Numbered from the stretch's first letter, positions 37,304-46,337 are shown. The stretch is 64,000 nucleotides of DNA from CAZKWG01 sp964615375 (GCA_964615375.1 CAZTOW010000008.1:186001-250000); one strand, 5' to 3'. The notes: generated by a model from the sequence alone, not told the origin. Program-made: numbers and translations.

Positions 37304-37936
37304 ATGCGCACCGATCGCTTCGAGGACTCCCTCTCTGCGCCCATCCTCCACGCGGGCGGCCTCGCCGAGATCAGGCTGGGGACCGGGCTGCGGCTGGTCG
37401 TGGCAGCTCCCTCCTGGGTGCTGGCGCACCCCCTGGTGCTGACGGTGGAGCTCGGGGAGGGCGAAGGGCTCCTCGAGCTCCGGCAGGTCGACAGCCAGGC
37501 CTCCTACAAAGCGCACTTCAGCCCGCAGGGCCGGCGCCTCACGGAGGCCGAGCGGCAGGCGGCTCCCGCGGGCCTCGGGGTGCGCTCCGTGAGCGTCTTC
37601 GAGCTCCCGGAGACGATGTTCCGCTGGGCACGAGAGCAGGACATGGTCGCGCGCGCGCTGAGCCTGCCCGCGCAGGAGCCGTCCAATGTCCGGGACGGCA
37701 TGTGGGTCTCGGTGGAGGCCTGGCAGGGTGGGCGGCGAGTGGGGGTGACCGGACTCACCTACGACCTCGATGCGGACCTCTACCCGGAGCACGCCGCGCT
37801 GGTCCACGCGCTCTTCTCGGCCTGCCTCGAGCTCCCGCTGAGCGAGGAGGAGCGCATCTCGGTGGCCTGCTGCGTGCGATCAGCGCTCCCGGAGCCCAGG
37901 CGCCATCAAAGGAAAGAAAGGAAAGTGCCAGGTTGA
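37304..37936 (+). CDS. Hypothetical protein
   Basis: 210 residues. Mixed alpha/beta with no signal or TM, a short LGEGEGLLELRQVD turn and a helix-rich middle. Normal codon use for the window. The C-terminus KERKVPG and the stop TGA come from the start of the dispersed repeat copy 2, so the native end of the protein may have been replaced by the repeat. I do not recognise the family. Confidence 0.55.
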   Translation: MRTDRFEDSLSAPILHAGGLAEIRLGTGLRLVVAAPSWVLAHPLVLTVELGEGEGLLELRQVDSQASYKAHFSPQGRRLTEAERQAAPAGLGVRSVSVFELPETMFRWAREQDMVARALSLPAQEPSNVRDGMWVSVEAWQGGRRVGVTGLTYDLDADLYPEHAALVHALFSACLELPLSEEERISVACCVRSALPEPRRHQRKERKVPG

Positions 37937-38278
37937 TACGATTACGATTCCATCCATTACCAGCCTATCCCATAGGTATTCTCTCCCTCCCGCTCTGCGG
38001 ACCCCTCCCTTCCCGCTCCCCAACCCGTAAGCGCGTTCGATCCGCCCGCCCCGCCACAGTCTCCAGGCCGCGTCGACCTCTGAGCTCTCTGTGCACTCTG
38101 TGGTTGATTCTCCATCCCGGCGTCCACGGATCTCAGATCTCGTCCTGATTCGCCGATCTCTCGGGCAGTTCACCACGGAGTGCACAGAGCACTCAGAGCC
38201 CGGCGCGGCGAGCGGTCGGGGCGGGTCGAGGGCTCGTCGCCGCGCTCGATAGTGTGCCTGGGGGCTTCGCCGTCTGGT
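37925..38278. repeat. Dispersed repeat, full copy 2 (with inner insertion)
   Basis: About 354 bp, near-identical to 35939-36293 and in the same orientation, again overlapping the stop codon of the preceding gene. The 38279-38336 remainder shows nothing. Confidence 0.85.
38068..38215. mobile_element. MITE-like 148-bp inverted-repeat element (copy 2)
   Basis: Same inner element as at 36082-36230, with ends CCGCGTCGACCTCTGAG and its near inverted form, and an internal GGATCTCAGATCTCG segment. The uninterrupted join is seen in the 33321 copy. Confidence 0.6.
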
Positions 38279-38336
38279 GCTTGAACCTGGGTGGGACGGC
38301 TTCGAGGTGGTGGAGATGGGGGAACGGCAGGGCGGC

Positions 38337-39080
38337 TCACCCCGGCGCCGGGGTCAGCACCTCCACGCCGTCGGCCGTGACGATCACGGTGTGCTCGAAC
38401 TGGGCCGACCAGGATCCGTCCGCGGTCACGACGGTCCAACCGTCGTCGAGGAGGCGCACCTCGGGTCGCCCGAGGTTGATCATCGGCTCGATGGTGAAGC
38501 TCATGCCCGCGCGCAGGACGCGGTCGGGGGCGAGGCGGGCGACGTGGCTGACGAAGGGAGGCTCGTGCATCTCCCGGCCGATCCCGTGCCCGCCGAAGGT
38601 CGCCACGACGGAGCAACCCTCGGAGCGCGCCAGCGCCTCGATGGCGCCGCCGACCTCGCTGAGCCGCGCGCCCGGCCGGACCACCGCCACGCCCGCGTCC
38701 CGACAGCGCCGGGCGGTCTCGACGAGGTGCCGGGCCTCGGGCGAGGGGGTGCCCACGAAGAAGGTCGCGCTGGTGTCGCCGTGCCAGCCGCCGAGCTGCG
38801 TGGTGACGTCGAGGTTGACGATGTCGCCGTCCTGGAGCACGCGCGCCTCGCTGGGGAGCCCGTGGCAGACCACCTCGTCGGGGCTGACGCAGAGGCTGGC
38901 GGGGAAGCCGCGGAAGCCGAGCTGGCTGGGGCGACCGCCGCGCGCGCGGGTGTCGGCGCGCACGAAGCGGTCGAGCTCGGCCGTGGGGAGGCCGGGGCGG
39001 AGGAGGCGGGCGGCGGCGGCGAGGGTGGCGGCGGCGGCGGCGCCCGCGCGGCGCATGCCGGGGAGCTTGTCTGGGTGCAT
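38337..39080 (-). CDS. map: Type I methionine aminopeptidase
   Basis: 247 residues from the ATG at 39080 (LPGMRRAG, corresponding to the family's usual N-terminus). A start at 39146 would add 22 residues and run through the operator palindrome at 39125-39150, so I favour the shorter form. Metal ligands visible: Asp in VNLDV, Asp in GDTSATF, His in FGGHGIG, Glu in FTIEPMIN and Glu in AQFEHTV; the catalytic His in VCHGLP is also present. It removes initiator Met from nascent proteins. It is divergent from the truncated LysR gene. Confidence 0.85.
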   Translation of the reverse strand: MHPDKLPGMRRAGAAAAATLAAAARLLRPGLPTAELDRFVRADTRARGGRPSQLGFRGFPASLCVSPDEVVCHGLPSEARVLQDGDIVNLDVTTQLGGWHGDTSATFFVGTPSPEARHLVETARRCRDAGVAVVRPGARLSEVGGAIEALARSEGCSVVATFGGHGIGREMHEPPFVSHVARLAPDRVLRAGMSFTIEPMINLGRPEVRLLDDGWTVVTADGSWSAQFEHTVIVTADGVEVLTPAPG

Positions 39081-39124
39081 GAGGCATGCTTCCGCCGCGG
39101 CGCGCGAGCCCGCCAATACCCATT

Positions 39125-39150
39125 CGGTATGCGTCAGGCGACGCATACCG
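39125..39150. promoter_or_regulatory. LysR-type operator: 11-bp inverted repeat with 4-bp spacer
   Basis: CGGTATGCGTC - AGGC - GACGCATACCG is a perfect inverted repeat between map and the LysR gene. A further ATACC half-site at 39116-39120 pairs with the GGTAT. This is the layout of a LysR-family autoregulatory site. Confidence 0.6.
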
Positions 39151-39165
39151 CGCTAAGATGGAGCC

Positions 39166-39537
39166 ATGAGCCTCGACCAGCTCTCGGCGGTGGTGACGAT
39201 CGCGGAGGAGGGCACGGTGATGCGGGCGGCGCGACGCCTGCACATCAGCCAGCCGCCGCTCACGCGCAAGCTCGCCGCGCTGGAGGACGAGCTGGGGGTG
39301 CGCCTCTTCGAGCGGAGCGCGCGCGGCATGACGCTCACGCCGGTCGGGGAGACCTTCGTCGCCGAGGCGGCGGCGATCCTCGCGGCGGTCGGGCGGGCGG
39401 CGACCATCGGGCGGCGCGAGGCGGCGTCTGAAGGACCACCCACCCCGCTCAGCGCTGCGCCGTCGCCCCCTCCGCCCCAAGCCCCCGAAGCTGCTCGAGG
39501 AAGCCGAGGCGGTCCACGACCTGCCAGTGGCGGCTGA
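39166..39537 (+). pseudogene. Truncated LysR-family regulator (DNA-binding domain only)
   Basis: The first ~85 residues are a complete LysR winged helix-turn-helix (SLDQLSAVVTIAEEGTVMRAARRLHISQPPLTRKL, LGVRLFERS) with linker helix. The effector-binding domain (about 200 residues) is missing: after about 39430 the sequence becomes low-complexity Pro/Ala/Gly and overlaps an antisense gene fragment. A full LysR is ~300 residues, so this is a broken gene. The truncated protein could still bind the palindrome upstream. Confidence 0.75.
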
Positions 39538-39600
39538 CCCGTCCGTCGGAGATCGCGTAGATCGTCTGCCCGGAGAAGCGCAGGCGGCGGCCTCGAGATC
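39449..39600 (-). pseudogene. C-terminal fragment of a SnoaL-like cyclase
   Basis: The minus-strand frame ending at 39449 reads RRLRFSGQTIYAISDGRVSRH, then WQVVDRLGFLEQLRGLG, the typical C-terminus of SnoaL-like (ester cyclase) proteins. Upstream of about 39600 no family sequence remains, and the next gene begins at 39675 on the other strand. It is convergent with the LysR fragment, so a deletion or rearrangement appears to have removed parts of both. Confidence 0.6.
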
Positions 39601-39674
39601 TGCAGCGGACCGTCGAAGCGCATGAGACAATGACGATGATCCTCGACGAGACCAGACGCCCCAAGGAGCCCTTC

Positions 39675-40001
39675 GTGAAGCCTACCCTCCTCCTGCGCCT
39701 CGCGGCCCCGCTCGCCTTCGTCACGCTCAGCTCCGGGTGCGACGCGCTGAACACCTGTGAGCAGGATGGCGCCGTCTACGAGCTGGGCGAGTCCTTCGAC
39801 GCGGGCGACGGATGCAACTCGTGTTCCTGCACAAAGGACGGCACCGTCTGCACCAACCTGGACTGCGGCGGATGCGTGGACGCAGAGGGGCTCCCGCGCG
39901 CGGTGGGCGAGACCTGGGAGAGCGAGTGCAACACCTGCGTCTGCATGGAGGACCACGGCGTGGACTGCACGGACCTGGACTGCCTGGACAGCGGGGAGTG
40001 A
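39675..40001 (+). CDS. Cys-rich lipoprotein with two pacifastin-like repeats
   Basis: 108 residues from GTG 39675 with AAGGAG ten bases upstream (an ATG at 39630 has no such site). Signal with lipobox LSSGC. The mature part holds two Cys repeats of the form DGCNSCSCTKDGTVCTNLDC and ECNTCVCMEDHGVDCTDLDC, which match the spacing CNxCxC-xxxG-xxCTxxxC of pacifastin-type protease inhibitor domains. It would be an outer-membrane-anchored, disulphide-rich protein; inhibition of proteases is inference. Confidence 0.7.
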   Translation: MKPTLLLRLAAPLAFVTLSSGCDALNTCEQDGAVYELGESFDAGDGCNSCSCTKDGTVCTNLDCGGCVDAEGLPRAVGETWESECNTCVCMEDHGVDCTDLDCLDSGE

Positions 40002-40072
40002 CCCTCCAGGACAGAGCGCCCCCCAGGAGCGGAGCCCACCGGAGTCGGGGCAGCGCGTCCAGGGCTATCGCC

Positions 40073-40948
40073 TCACCCCAGCGCCAGCGCCACCACCCCC
40101 GCCACCATCAACGCCGAGGCCAGGAGCCTCCGGCCCAGGTCTCCGCTCCCCTCGCCCATCACCCGCGCCCCCAGCCAGGTGGCCAGCAGCATCGAGATCT
40201 CCCGGGCCGGCGCGACGTGGCTCAGCGGCGCCAGCGTCATCGCCGTCAGCACCAGCACGTAGCCGAGGGTCCCCAGCACCGCGACGGCGAGGGCCTCCCG
40301 CCAGCTCGCCCGCAGGGTGGCCCGCAGCGCCGCCGGCTCACGCAGGGCCGAGGGCGCCAGAACCAGCGTCCGAAGCAGGTTCCCCGCCTGGTCCACCAGC
40401 AGGGCCGGCAGGCCCAGGTGGCGCACGGCGTTCCCGTCGTTGAGCGTGTACAGCGCGATGAGGAGCCCGGTCAGCGCCCCCCAGGCCAGCCCGCGCCCCA
40501 CGGCCCCCTCCCCCCGCCGCTCGCCCAGCGAGAGCCCGAGGATCCCCAGCACCACGAGCCCCGCCCCCAGCAACGCCAGCGCGCTCGGCCGCTCGTCCAG
40601 CAGGACCACCGCGCCCAGGGTCGAGAGCGTGGGCCCCAGCCCCCGCGCCACCGGGTAGACCACGCTCAGCTCGGAGACCTTGTACCCGTGCTGCAGCGAG
40701 AGCCCGTAGCCCAGGTGCAGCAGCCCCGTGGCCAGCAGCGCCAGCAGCGCGGGCGCCTCCCAGCGCGGCGGATCCCGGTGCAACACCCACAGCAGCGGGC
40801 CCAGCCAGACTAGATTACCTAGTACAGAATAGAGCCAGACGAAGCGCGTCCCCGAGACCCCGCGCGCGGCGGCGCGGCGGGCGGCCAGGTTCCAGGTGGC
40901 GTGCAGGAGGGCGGCCACCAGGACGAGGGCGAGGGCGATCACGGGCAC
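40073..40948 (-). CDS. EamA/DMT-superfamily transporter
   Basis: 291 residues, ten hydrophobic segments in two EamA-like halves. The first half has ALLHATWNLAARRA and the segment SVVYPVARGLGPTLSTLGAV; the second half has GALTGLLIALYTLNDGNAV and APAREISMLLATWLG, both typical of drug/metabolite exporters. Substrate unknown. It is preceded by a short region and followed downstream by an unrelated Cys-rich lipoprotein in opposite orientation. Confidence 0.8.
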   Translation of the reverse strand: MPVIALALVLVAALLHATWNLAARRAAARGVSGTRFVWLYSVLGNLVWLGPLLWVLHRDPPRWEAPALLALLATGLLHLGYGLSLQHGYKVSELSVVYPVARGLGPTLSTLGAVVLLDERPSALALLGAGLVVLGILGLSLGERRGEGAVGRGLAWGALTGLLIALYTLNDGNAVRHLGLPALLVDQAGNLLRTLVLAPSALREPAALRATLRASWREALAVAVLGTLGYVLVLTAMTLAPLSHVAPAREISMLLATWLGARVMGEGSGDLGRRLLASALMVAGVVALALG

Positions 40949-40992
40949 GGCGCGGGCTTATCCCGGGGGGAGCGGGCTCACGAGCCGCGCGC

Positions 40993-42132
40993 TCACCACG
41001 AGCTGTCGGCCCCGCCGCCGCCCGTGTCCCCGCCCCCGAATGAGCTCCCCGAGTCCGAGCTCGAGGAGCTCGAGCTGTAGTCGCTGCTGCTCGAGCTGTA
41101 GCTGCTCGTGTCCGCCACCGCGGCGACCACGATCATCGGGGTGACGATGCGCTCCTGGTCGCGATGGTGGCAGTGGACGCAGTAGCTCTCCTTCATGTCC
41201 ACGCCGGTGGAGGTCGTCGTCGCCTCCTCCAGCGTGCGGCGGGTGGACTGCACCGTGCGGAACTGGCAGCGCGGGCAGTCGTCGTAGCCGCCGAGCCAGG
41301 CCCGGCTGGAGGTGATGTCCGTGCGTTTGCAGCCGGTGCAGACCCACACGTCGTGGCGCACGGAGCCGATCTCCTCCTCCTTGTTCTGGCCCTCGCTGAG
41401 GTGCGCGTCGTCGGAGACCTCGTCCAGCTTGCGCATCTCCTTTCCGCAGTCGGGGCAGCGCCGGGGCCGCAGACCGAGCGCGATCAACAGCCCGGCGAAG
41501 CCCACCGCGCCCCCGCCCACCGCGAAGGGCCAGAGCGGGGTGCTCTCCTCCTCCCGGTGCGGGGTCCGGTCGACGACCACGGGCGCGCTGCGCCTGGGCT
41601 CCGGCGAGGCTGAGCGCGCCCCCTCGCGCACCTCGTCCGCCCGCTCCCGCAGGCGCGCGTCGATCTCGACGAGCCCCGCCTCCAGCCCGCCGGCGAGGTC
41701 CCCCTCCTTGAAGCGCGGCACCATGGCCCGGCTCTGGAGCTCGCCCAGCCAGCCATCGGGGAGGACGGGCTCCAGCCCGTAGCCGGTCACCATGCTGAGC
41801 CTGCGCTGACCGACCACCAGGAGCACGACCAGCCCGTTGTCGGCGGCCTCGTCGCCCACACCCCAGCGCTCGAAGAGGCCGGTGGCGAAGGCCCGCGCCT
41901 CATCGGGGACGCTGCTGACGGTGACGACCGCGACCTCGGCGTCAGTGCCTGCGTGGAGGGAATTCAAGCGCTGGTTGATGCGCGCCTCGGCCTCATCGGG
42001 GATGATCCCGGCCACGTCGGAGACCCAGGCGCCGTGCTCGCGGGGGTTGGGGACCTCCTCGAGGGTCTCGGCGTGAGCGGCAGCGAGCAGGAAGAGGAGC
42101 ATGGCGAACCCCATCGATGTCGCGGGGAGCAT
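40993..42132 (-). CDS. TPM-domain membrane protein with Ser/Gly-rich tail
   Basis: 379 residues. Signal peptide ending near AAAHA (start at 42132, or the ATG at 42114), then a TPM domain (AEARINQRLNSL, DAEVAVVTVSSVPDE, NGLVVLLVVGQRRLSMVTGYGLE). One TM helix about residue 195 (PFAVGGGAVGFAGLLIALG) is followed by two zinc-ribbon-like Cys pairs (CPDCGKE, CTGCKR, CPRC, CVHCHH) and a Ser-rich tail ending in a GGGG/Ser-Trp segment, typical of TPM proteins. The TPM family includes photosystem repair and stress phosphatase-like proteins. Function here unknown. Confidence 0.75.
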   Translation of the reverse strand: MLPATSMGFAMLLFLLAAAHAETLEEVPNPREHGAWVSDVAGIIPDEAEARINQRLNSLHAGTDAEVAVVTVSSVPDEARAFATGLFERWGVGDEAADNGLVVLLVVGQRRLSMVTGYGLEPVLPDGWLGELQSRAMVPRFKEGDLAGGLEAGLVEIDARLRERADEVREGARSASPEPRRSAPVVVDRTPHREEESTPLWPFAVGGGAVGFAGLLIALGLRPRRCPDCGKEMRKLDEVSDDAHLSEGQNKEEEIGSVRHDVWVCTGCKRTDITSSRAWLGGYDDCPRCQFRTVQSTRRTLEEATTTSTGVDMKESYCVHCHHRDQERIVTPMIVVAAVADTSSYSSSSSDYSSSSSSSDSGSSFGGGDTGGGGADSSW

Positions 42133-42198
42133 ATCACCCGGGCCGATTCAGGACCCAGGCGCGCCTCCGCGAGGGTCGGGTGGCGAGGTCCCGGGCGC

Positions 42199-45075
42199 TC
42201 AGGAGGCGCCCTTCTCCTCAGGCTCATCCACCTCGTCCGGCAGGACCAGCGCGAAGGGATCGACCCGCCAGAGGTCGCCCGTGGCCGCGAGCGCGTCGAT
42301 GCGCCGGTTCACCTCCTCGGCCACCTCGACGACCTCCACGGGCGCGTCCACGATCTCGCCCAGGCGCTGGCGAAGGGCGACGACGATGGGCTCCATCCGG
42401 GCGCCCGCGGGGGTGGACTCCAGGAGCTCGAGGGTCTCGCGGACGAGACCGGCGGCGGCGAGGCGGAGGGCGATGCGCTCGGACCAGCGGGTGTTCTTCT
42501 CGAGGAACGAGGGGTCGAGCAGGAGTTGCCGCGTGGGTTCCAACGCGGCTCGAGGTCCAGAGGTCGCGCCGAGGATGTGAACGCGGAGGCCGCGCGTCCT
42601 GTTGCTGGAGAGCTCATGCCCCAGGAACTCCAACGCGGGAGACCAGACGCGCGGCGGCCCCTTCACGAACAGCAGCCCGACGAGCACAGTCCGGGTGCGC
42701 TCATCGAGCGTCCTATGCTCAATGAGTTCACCTACCACCGTGTCGAGGCCATCGGGAGCGCTCTCCAGTACCAACTCCAGACGCACCTTCCAAACCAGCC
42801 ATTCGGACGGGCTCAAGCGAGTCGCCTCAGCCATCGCGGACAACGCAGCCGCCCTGTCTCCAAGGTCTTGGAGCACCAGGGCCTTCAGAAGTCTGCCCAG
42901 ACCCCAGGCGGGAGCCATCTCGAGTACCCGATCGGCGACCTCCATGGCTTCCTGCAGTCTCCCTTGTGCTGTAAGAGCGCCACCCAGCGACAGCCAGGCT
43001 CCTACGGATCTCGGAAACCTCTGGGTAATCCATAGAAAGCGTTGAAGCTCATGCTCGCCGGGCGCACCGGATGACATCAAACGCACAGCCTCCCCGAGCA
43101 CCTCACCAAATCCAGCATCCTCCTCTTCCGGTCGTGTGTCTCCCAGGCGCGATTCGCAGGCAGAAAATCGGCGCTCAGCCTCCTCCCTTGCGCCACATCT
43201 CGCGAGACACAGGATCAGGTGAGCCTCGAGCTCCAGGTCCACCTCACCGCTCTCCTGAAGGCCCTGAAGGAGGACCAGCGCGCGCTGGTTTGCATCTGGC
43301 CTGTTCATGCGCAACAAGGTGAGCGCGGTCTCTCGTCGAATCTGCGGGTTCTCCGGCTCACGCTTCAACGCGACGGCCAGGATGTTCAACGCATCCACGG
43401 GTCGCCCCAGGTCCCGCATGAGGCGCGCAACGACCGGACCCATCATGGTCGAAACCGACTCCTGTGTCGCCGCCCGGACCAGGCAGGCATGTCCACTCTC
43501 CCGCCTCTCGGCGGCGAGCAGAACCATCATCGCCACGATGAGGTGTTGAAAGGCCGCCCCGGGATGCTTCGCGATCTCCTCCGCCAACACCACCTTCGCC
43601 TCGCGCCCCCGCTTCGGCAGACTCGGGACCATCCCCCCACCTGACACCTTGAATGGCCCCAACGCCTCCGCCGCCTCATCCAGCCACGCCGCCCCGTCCT
43701 CCCGCCGCAACAGCTGCACCAGGACCTCCGGGCTCTTCAGCGCCTTCCTCATCCCGGCCGGCCCCTCCTTCGCCAGCAGCTCCCGCGGCATCCCCTCCAC
43801 GATCTGCTTCAAGATCTCCTCGTCCCTCCGGTGCTCCCGCAGGAACTCGCCCAGCACGCCGAGGTGGACCCCCCTCCCCTCGTCCTCCATCTCGGACGCC
43901 TCGCCCGCGATCCGCAGCAGCAGCTCCGGCCGCCGCGCCGGCTCGAAGAGGTGCCGGATGAAGTCCACCAGGGCTCGAACCCGCGCCTCTCCTGCTCCCC
44001 GGCGACGCATGAGGTAGTAGATGTTGTACAGGCGCTCCGACACCTGGTAGTAGTTGTTCTTCCCTTGCACGCGCGCCACGCTGATCCGGCCCTGGCGCAG
44101 CAGGCGCTGCAGGTTCGAGCTGGTCTCGTTCACCGGCAGGCGCGCGGACTCCGCGATCACCCTGGCCGGCGCAGGCTTCCAGATCTCGGCCAGCGCCAGG
44201 AAGACCCTCCGCATCTGGCCGTGCAGCGACTCGATGTTGTGTCGGAAGTAGTCCGTGTGATCGTCGATCAGCTCGTCGAGCTCCCCCAGCAGCTCCGAGA
44301 GCCCGCGCCCTCGCGCGAAGCTGGCCAGGATGACGACCATGCGCGGGTTCCCGCCGCAGAGGATCCGTACGGCCTTGGCCCGGCGCGTGCCGATGCGGGC
44401 GCCGGTGACCGAGGCCCACACGCGGTCGCACTCGCGGGCGTCCAGCGGGGGGATCTCCACGCGCCGGAAGAGGTCGAACATCGCCTGATCGGGCTGGTCG
44501 ATCCCCTCGAAGCGGTGCACCGCGGTGGCCAGGAGCATGATCCGGGGCTCTCCCAGCAGCGTGGCGCGAAGGGCCCAGGCGTCGTCGGGCGGGACCTGCT
44601 CGCCGAGGAGCTGGTCGAGGTTCTCCACCACCAGCATGAGCCGCGTCTGGCGCTCGTCGGCGAAGTCCAGCAGGCACCCGAGCGCGCGGGCGGCGAGCCG
44701 TCGATCGTCGGTCTCGCGCTTCAGCTCCGCCCAGGTGCGCTCCCAGCGTGGGTCACCGGTCGCGTCGGCCAGGTGCAGCAGCGCCTCCAGCCAGAACTCC
44801 CCGACCGAGGCGACCTCGTAGCTCTCCTCCGCGTAGACGATGGGGAACCACCGCTGTGAGAGCTCGGGGTCCCGTCGGATCGCCGCGGCTGCGCGGAGCG
44901 CGAGGGTGGACTTTCCGAAGCCGCGGGGCCCGAGGACCAGCAGGTGCTGGTTGACCGGCCCGGTGTTCTCCCGGACCACGGACATCAGCGTCTCCAGCTC
45001 GTGCTGGCGCACCACGAAGCGCGCCACCAGCTCGTCCTCGGGCAGGAAGCCGGGGTTGTACTTCCGGGGCCTCAC
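42199..45075 (-). CDS. STAND/AAA-type ATPase with winged helix and TPR repeats
   Basis: 958 residues from GTG 45075, coupled to the upstream ATPase by a GTGA overlap. Residues ~30-260: AAA ATPase with Walker A LGPRGFGKSTLALR and Walker B LMLVVENLDQLL, plus an ATAVHRFEG sensor. A winged-helix block follows (SARLPVNETSSNLQRLLRQGRISV). From about residue 470 the protein is alpha-helical with TPR-like repeats (LSLGGALTAQGRLQEAMEVADRVLEMAP). STAND proteins switch on upon ligand binding through such repeats. The TPR part (42600-43650) is visibly poorer in G+C than the ATPase part, suggesting a different history. Confidence 0.75.
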   Translation of the reverse strand: MRPRKYNPGFLPEDELVARFVVRQHELETLMSVVRENTGPVNQHLLVLGPRGFGKSTLALRAAAAIRRDPELSQRWFPIVYAEESYEVASVGEFWLEALLHLADATGDPRWERTWAELKRETDDRRLAARALGCLLDFADERQTRLMLVVENLDQLLGEQVPPDDAWALRATLLGEPRIMLLATAVHRFEGIDQPDQAMFDLFRRVEIPPLDARECDRVWASVTGARIGTRRAKAVRILCGGNPRMVVILASFARGRGLSELLGELDELIDDHTDYFRHNIESLHGQMRRVFLALAEIWKPAPARVIAESARLPVNETSSNLQRLLRQGRISVARVQGKNNYYQVSERLYNIYYLMRRRGAGEARVRALVDFIRHLFEPARRPELLLRIAGEASEMEDEGRGVHLGVLGEFLREHRRDEEILKQIVEGMPRELLAKEGPAGMRKALKSPEVLVQLLRREDGAAWLDEAAEALGPFKVSGGGMVPSLPKRGREAKVVLAEEIAKHPGAAFQHLIVAMMVLLAAERRESGHACLVRAATQESVSTMMGPVVARLMRDLGRPVDALNILAVALKREPENPQIRRETALTLLRMNRPDANQRALVLLQGLQESGEVDLELEAHLILCLARCGAREEAERRFSACESRLGDTRPEEEDAGFGEVLGEAVRLMSSGAPGEHELQRFLWITQRFPRSVGAWLSLGGALTAQGRLQEAMEVADRVLEMAPAWGLGRLLKALVLQDLGDRAAALSAMAEATRLSPSEWLVWKVRLELVLESAPDGLDTVVGELIEHRTLDERTRTVLVGLLFVKGPPRVWSPALEFLGHELSSNRTRGLRVHILGATSGPRAALEPTRQLLLDPSFLEKNTRWSERIALRLAAAGLVRETLELLESTPAGARMEPIVVALRQRLGEIVDAPVEVVEVAEEVNRRIDALAATGDLWRVDPFALVLPDEVDEPEEKGAS

Positions 45076-46337
45076 GCGACACCTCTCTGGGCGGCGGGGA
45101 CGTAGAACTCGCCGAAGCGCGCGCGCCACCAGTCGCGGAGCAGGCGCGAGACGAAGCGACGCAGCCCGTCCTCTCCGCGCTCCAGATAGCCGTCGTGCTC
45201 CAGCACCCCGAAGAGGTCGCGCAGCAGGAGCTGAGGATCCTCCCCGTGGCTCAGATCGTCTCGGGCGAGGGTGAGCGCCGCGGCGCTCGACAGCGCGCCG
45301 GTCACCGCCGCCTCGCTGAGCAGGTCCAGGGTGAGCGGGAGCGCGGACGCAGGCACCATCAGCCGCAGACGCTCCTCCATGTGGGCGAGCTCCGCGTGGC
45401 CGTGATTGGAGAGCAGGCGCGCGCGGTACACGCGCTGGACGTCCTCGCGCGAGATGTGGAGGCGCCCGTGACGACGCGCGTCCTCCTCCAGCTGAGAGAA
45501 GAAGAGCTGCACATGGTAGGGGATGCAGCTCCCCAGCCGCTCCGTCACCTCCAGGCGCGCGCCCTCCTCCAGGAAGATCCCTCGACTCCGCGCGAGGGCC
45601 TCCAGCGCGGCCTGAGCGACCTCGGGTGACCACGGCCCCAGGGCCAGCGGGGTGTAGATGTTCAGGGCGCCGCTGAGCCCGACCTGGCGCGCGACCGGCT
45701 CCAGCCCGATGGAGCCCGTGACCACCACGCGGACGCGGCCGGTGTGCGCCAGGGCCCCCCGCCTCAGCCAGGACAGGAAACGATCGGCCTCCGCCCGCCC
45801 CTCGGCCTTGAGCTGCCCGCCCTCCCCGCGCAGGATGCGGACCAGGAGCACCGGGAGCTCGTCGAACATCAGCACCACGGGCTTCTGTGACTCCGCGAGG
45901 CAGGCCAGCAGCCGATCCCCCTTCGCCGCCCAGTCGCCGACGAGACCGTCCCGGAGGCGGATCTGCAGCGCGTCGCCCCCCATCGACTCCACGCCGCCCA
46001 GGACATTGGCGAAGACGCCCCGCACCCGCTCCCACAGCGCGAGATTCGGACGCGCGGCCAGGGCCAGGGACGTCACCGCGTCGCCCGGGTCCTTGCTGGC
46101 CTGAAGATCGACGTAGAGACAGGTGAAGCGCTCCGCCAGCTCGCGCTCCGCCTGCCTCAGCAGGCTCGTCTTCCCGATGCGGCGCTGCGCCACGAGGGAG
46201 ACGTGGTCCCCCTGCTCCAGGAGCCGCACCAGCGTCGGGAGCTCGTGCTCACGGTCGAAGAAGTCCTCGCCAACCACATAGGGGCCAACACGGTTGCGGA
46301 GCGCGCTCGTCGTCAAGGCACACCTCTCGGCGGGCAT
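45072..46337 (-). CDS. AAA/archaeal-type ATPase, partner of the STAND protein
   Basis: 421 residues from ATG 46337. Archaeal-ATPase-like fold: FFDREHELPTLVRLL at the start, Walker A LVAQRRIGKTSLLRQ, Walker B PVVLMFDELPVLL, followed by a VVTGSIGLEPVARQ arginine-finger-like region and a C-terminal winged-helix-like part (DGYLERGEDGLRRFVSRLLRDWW). Two ATPases in tandem overlapping by 4 nt suggest a complex. The promoter region upstream holds palindromes. It could be an immune, regulatory or stress module; nothing decides between these. Confidence 0.75.
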   Translation of the reverse strand: MPAERCALTTSALRNRVGPYVVGEDFFDREHELPTLVRLLEQGDHVSLVAQRRIGKTSLLRQAERELAERFTCLYVDLQASKDPGDAVTSLALAARPNLALWERVRGVFANVLGGVESMGGDALQIRLRDGLVGDWAAKGDRLLACLAESQKPVVLMFDELPVLLVRILRGEGGQLKAEGRAEADRFLSWLRRGALAHTGRVRVVVTGSIGLEPVARQVGLSGALNIYTPLALGPWSPEVAQAALEALARSRGIFLEEGARLEVTERLGSCIPYHVQLFFSQLEEDARRHGRLHISREDVQRVYRARLLSNHGHAELAHMEERLRLMVPASALPLTLDLLSEAAVTGALSSAAALTLARDDLSHGEDPQLLLRDLFGVLEHDGYLERGEDGLRRFVSRLLRDWWRARFGEFYVPAAQRGVA

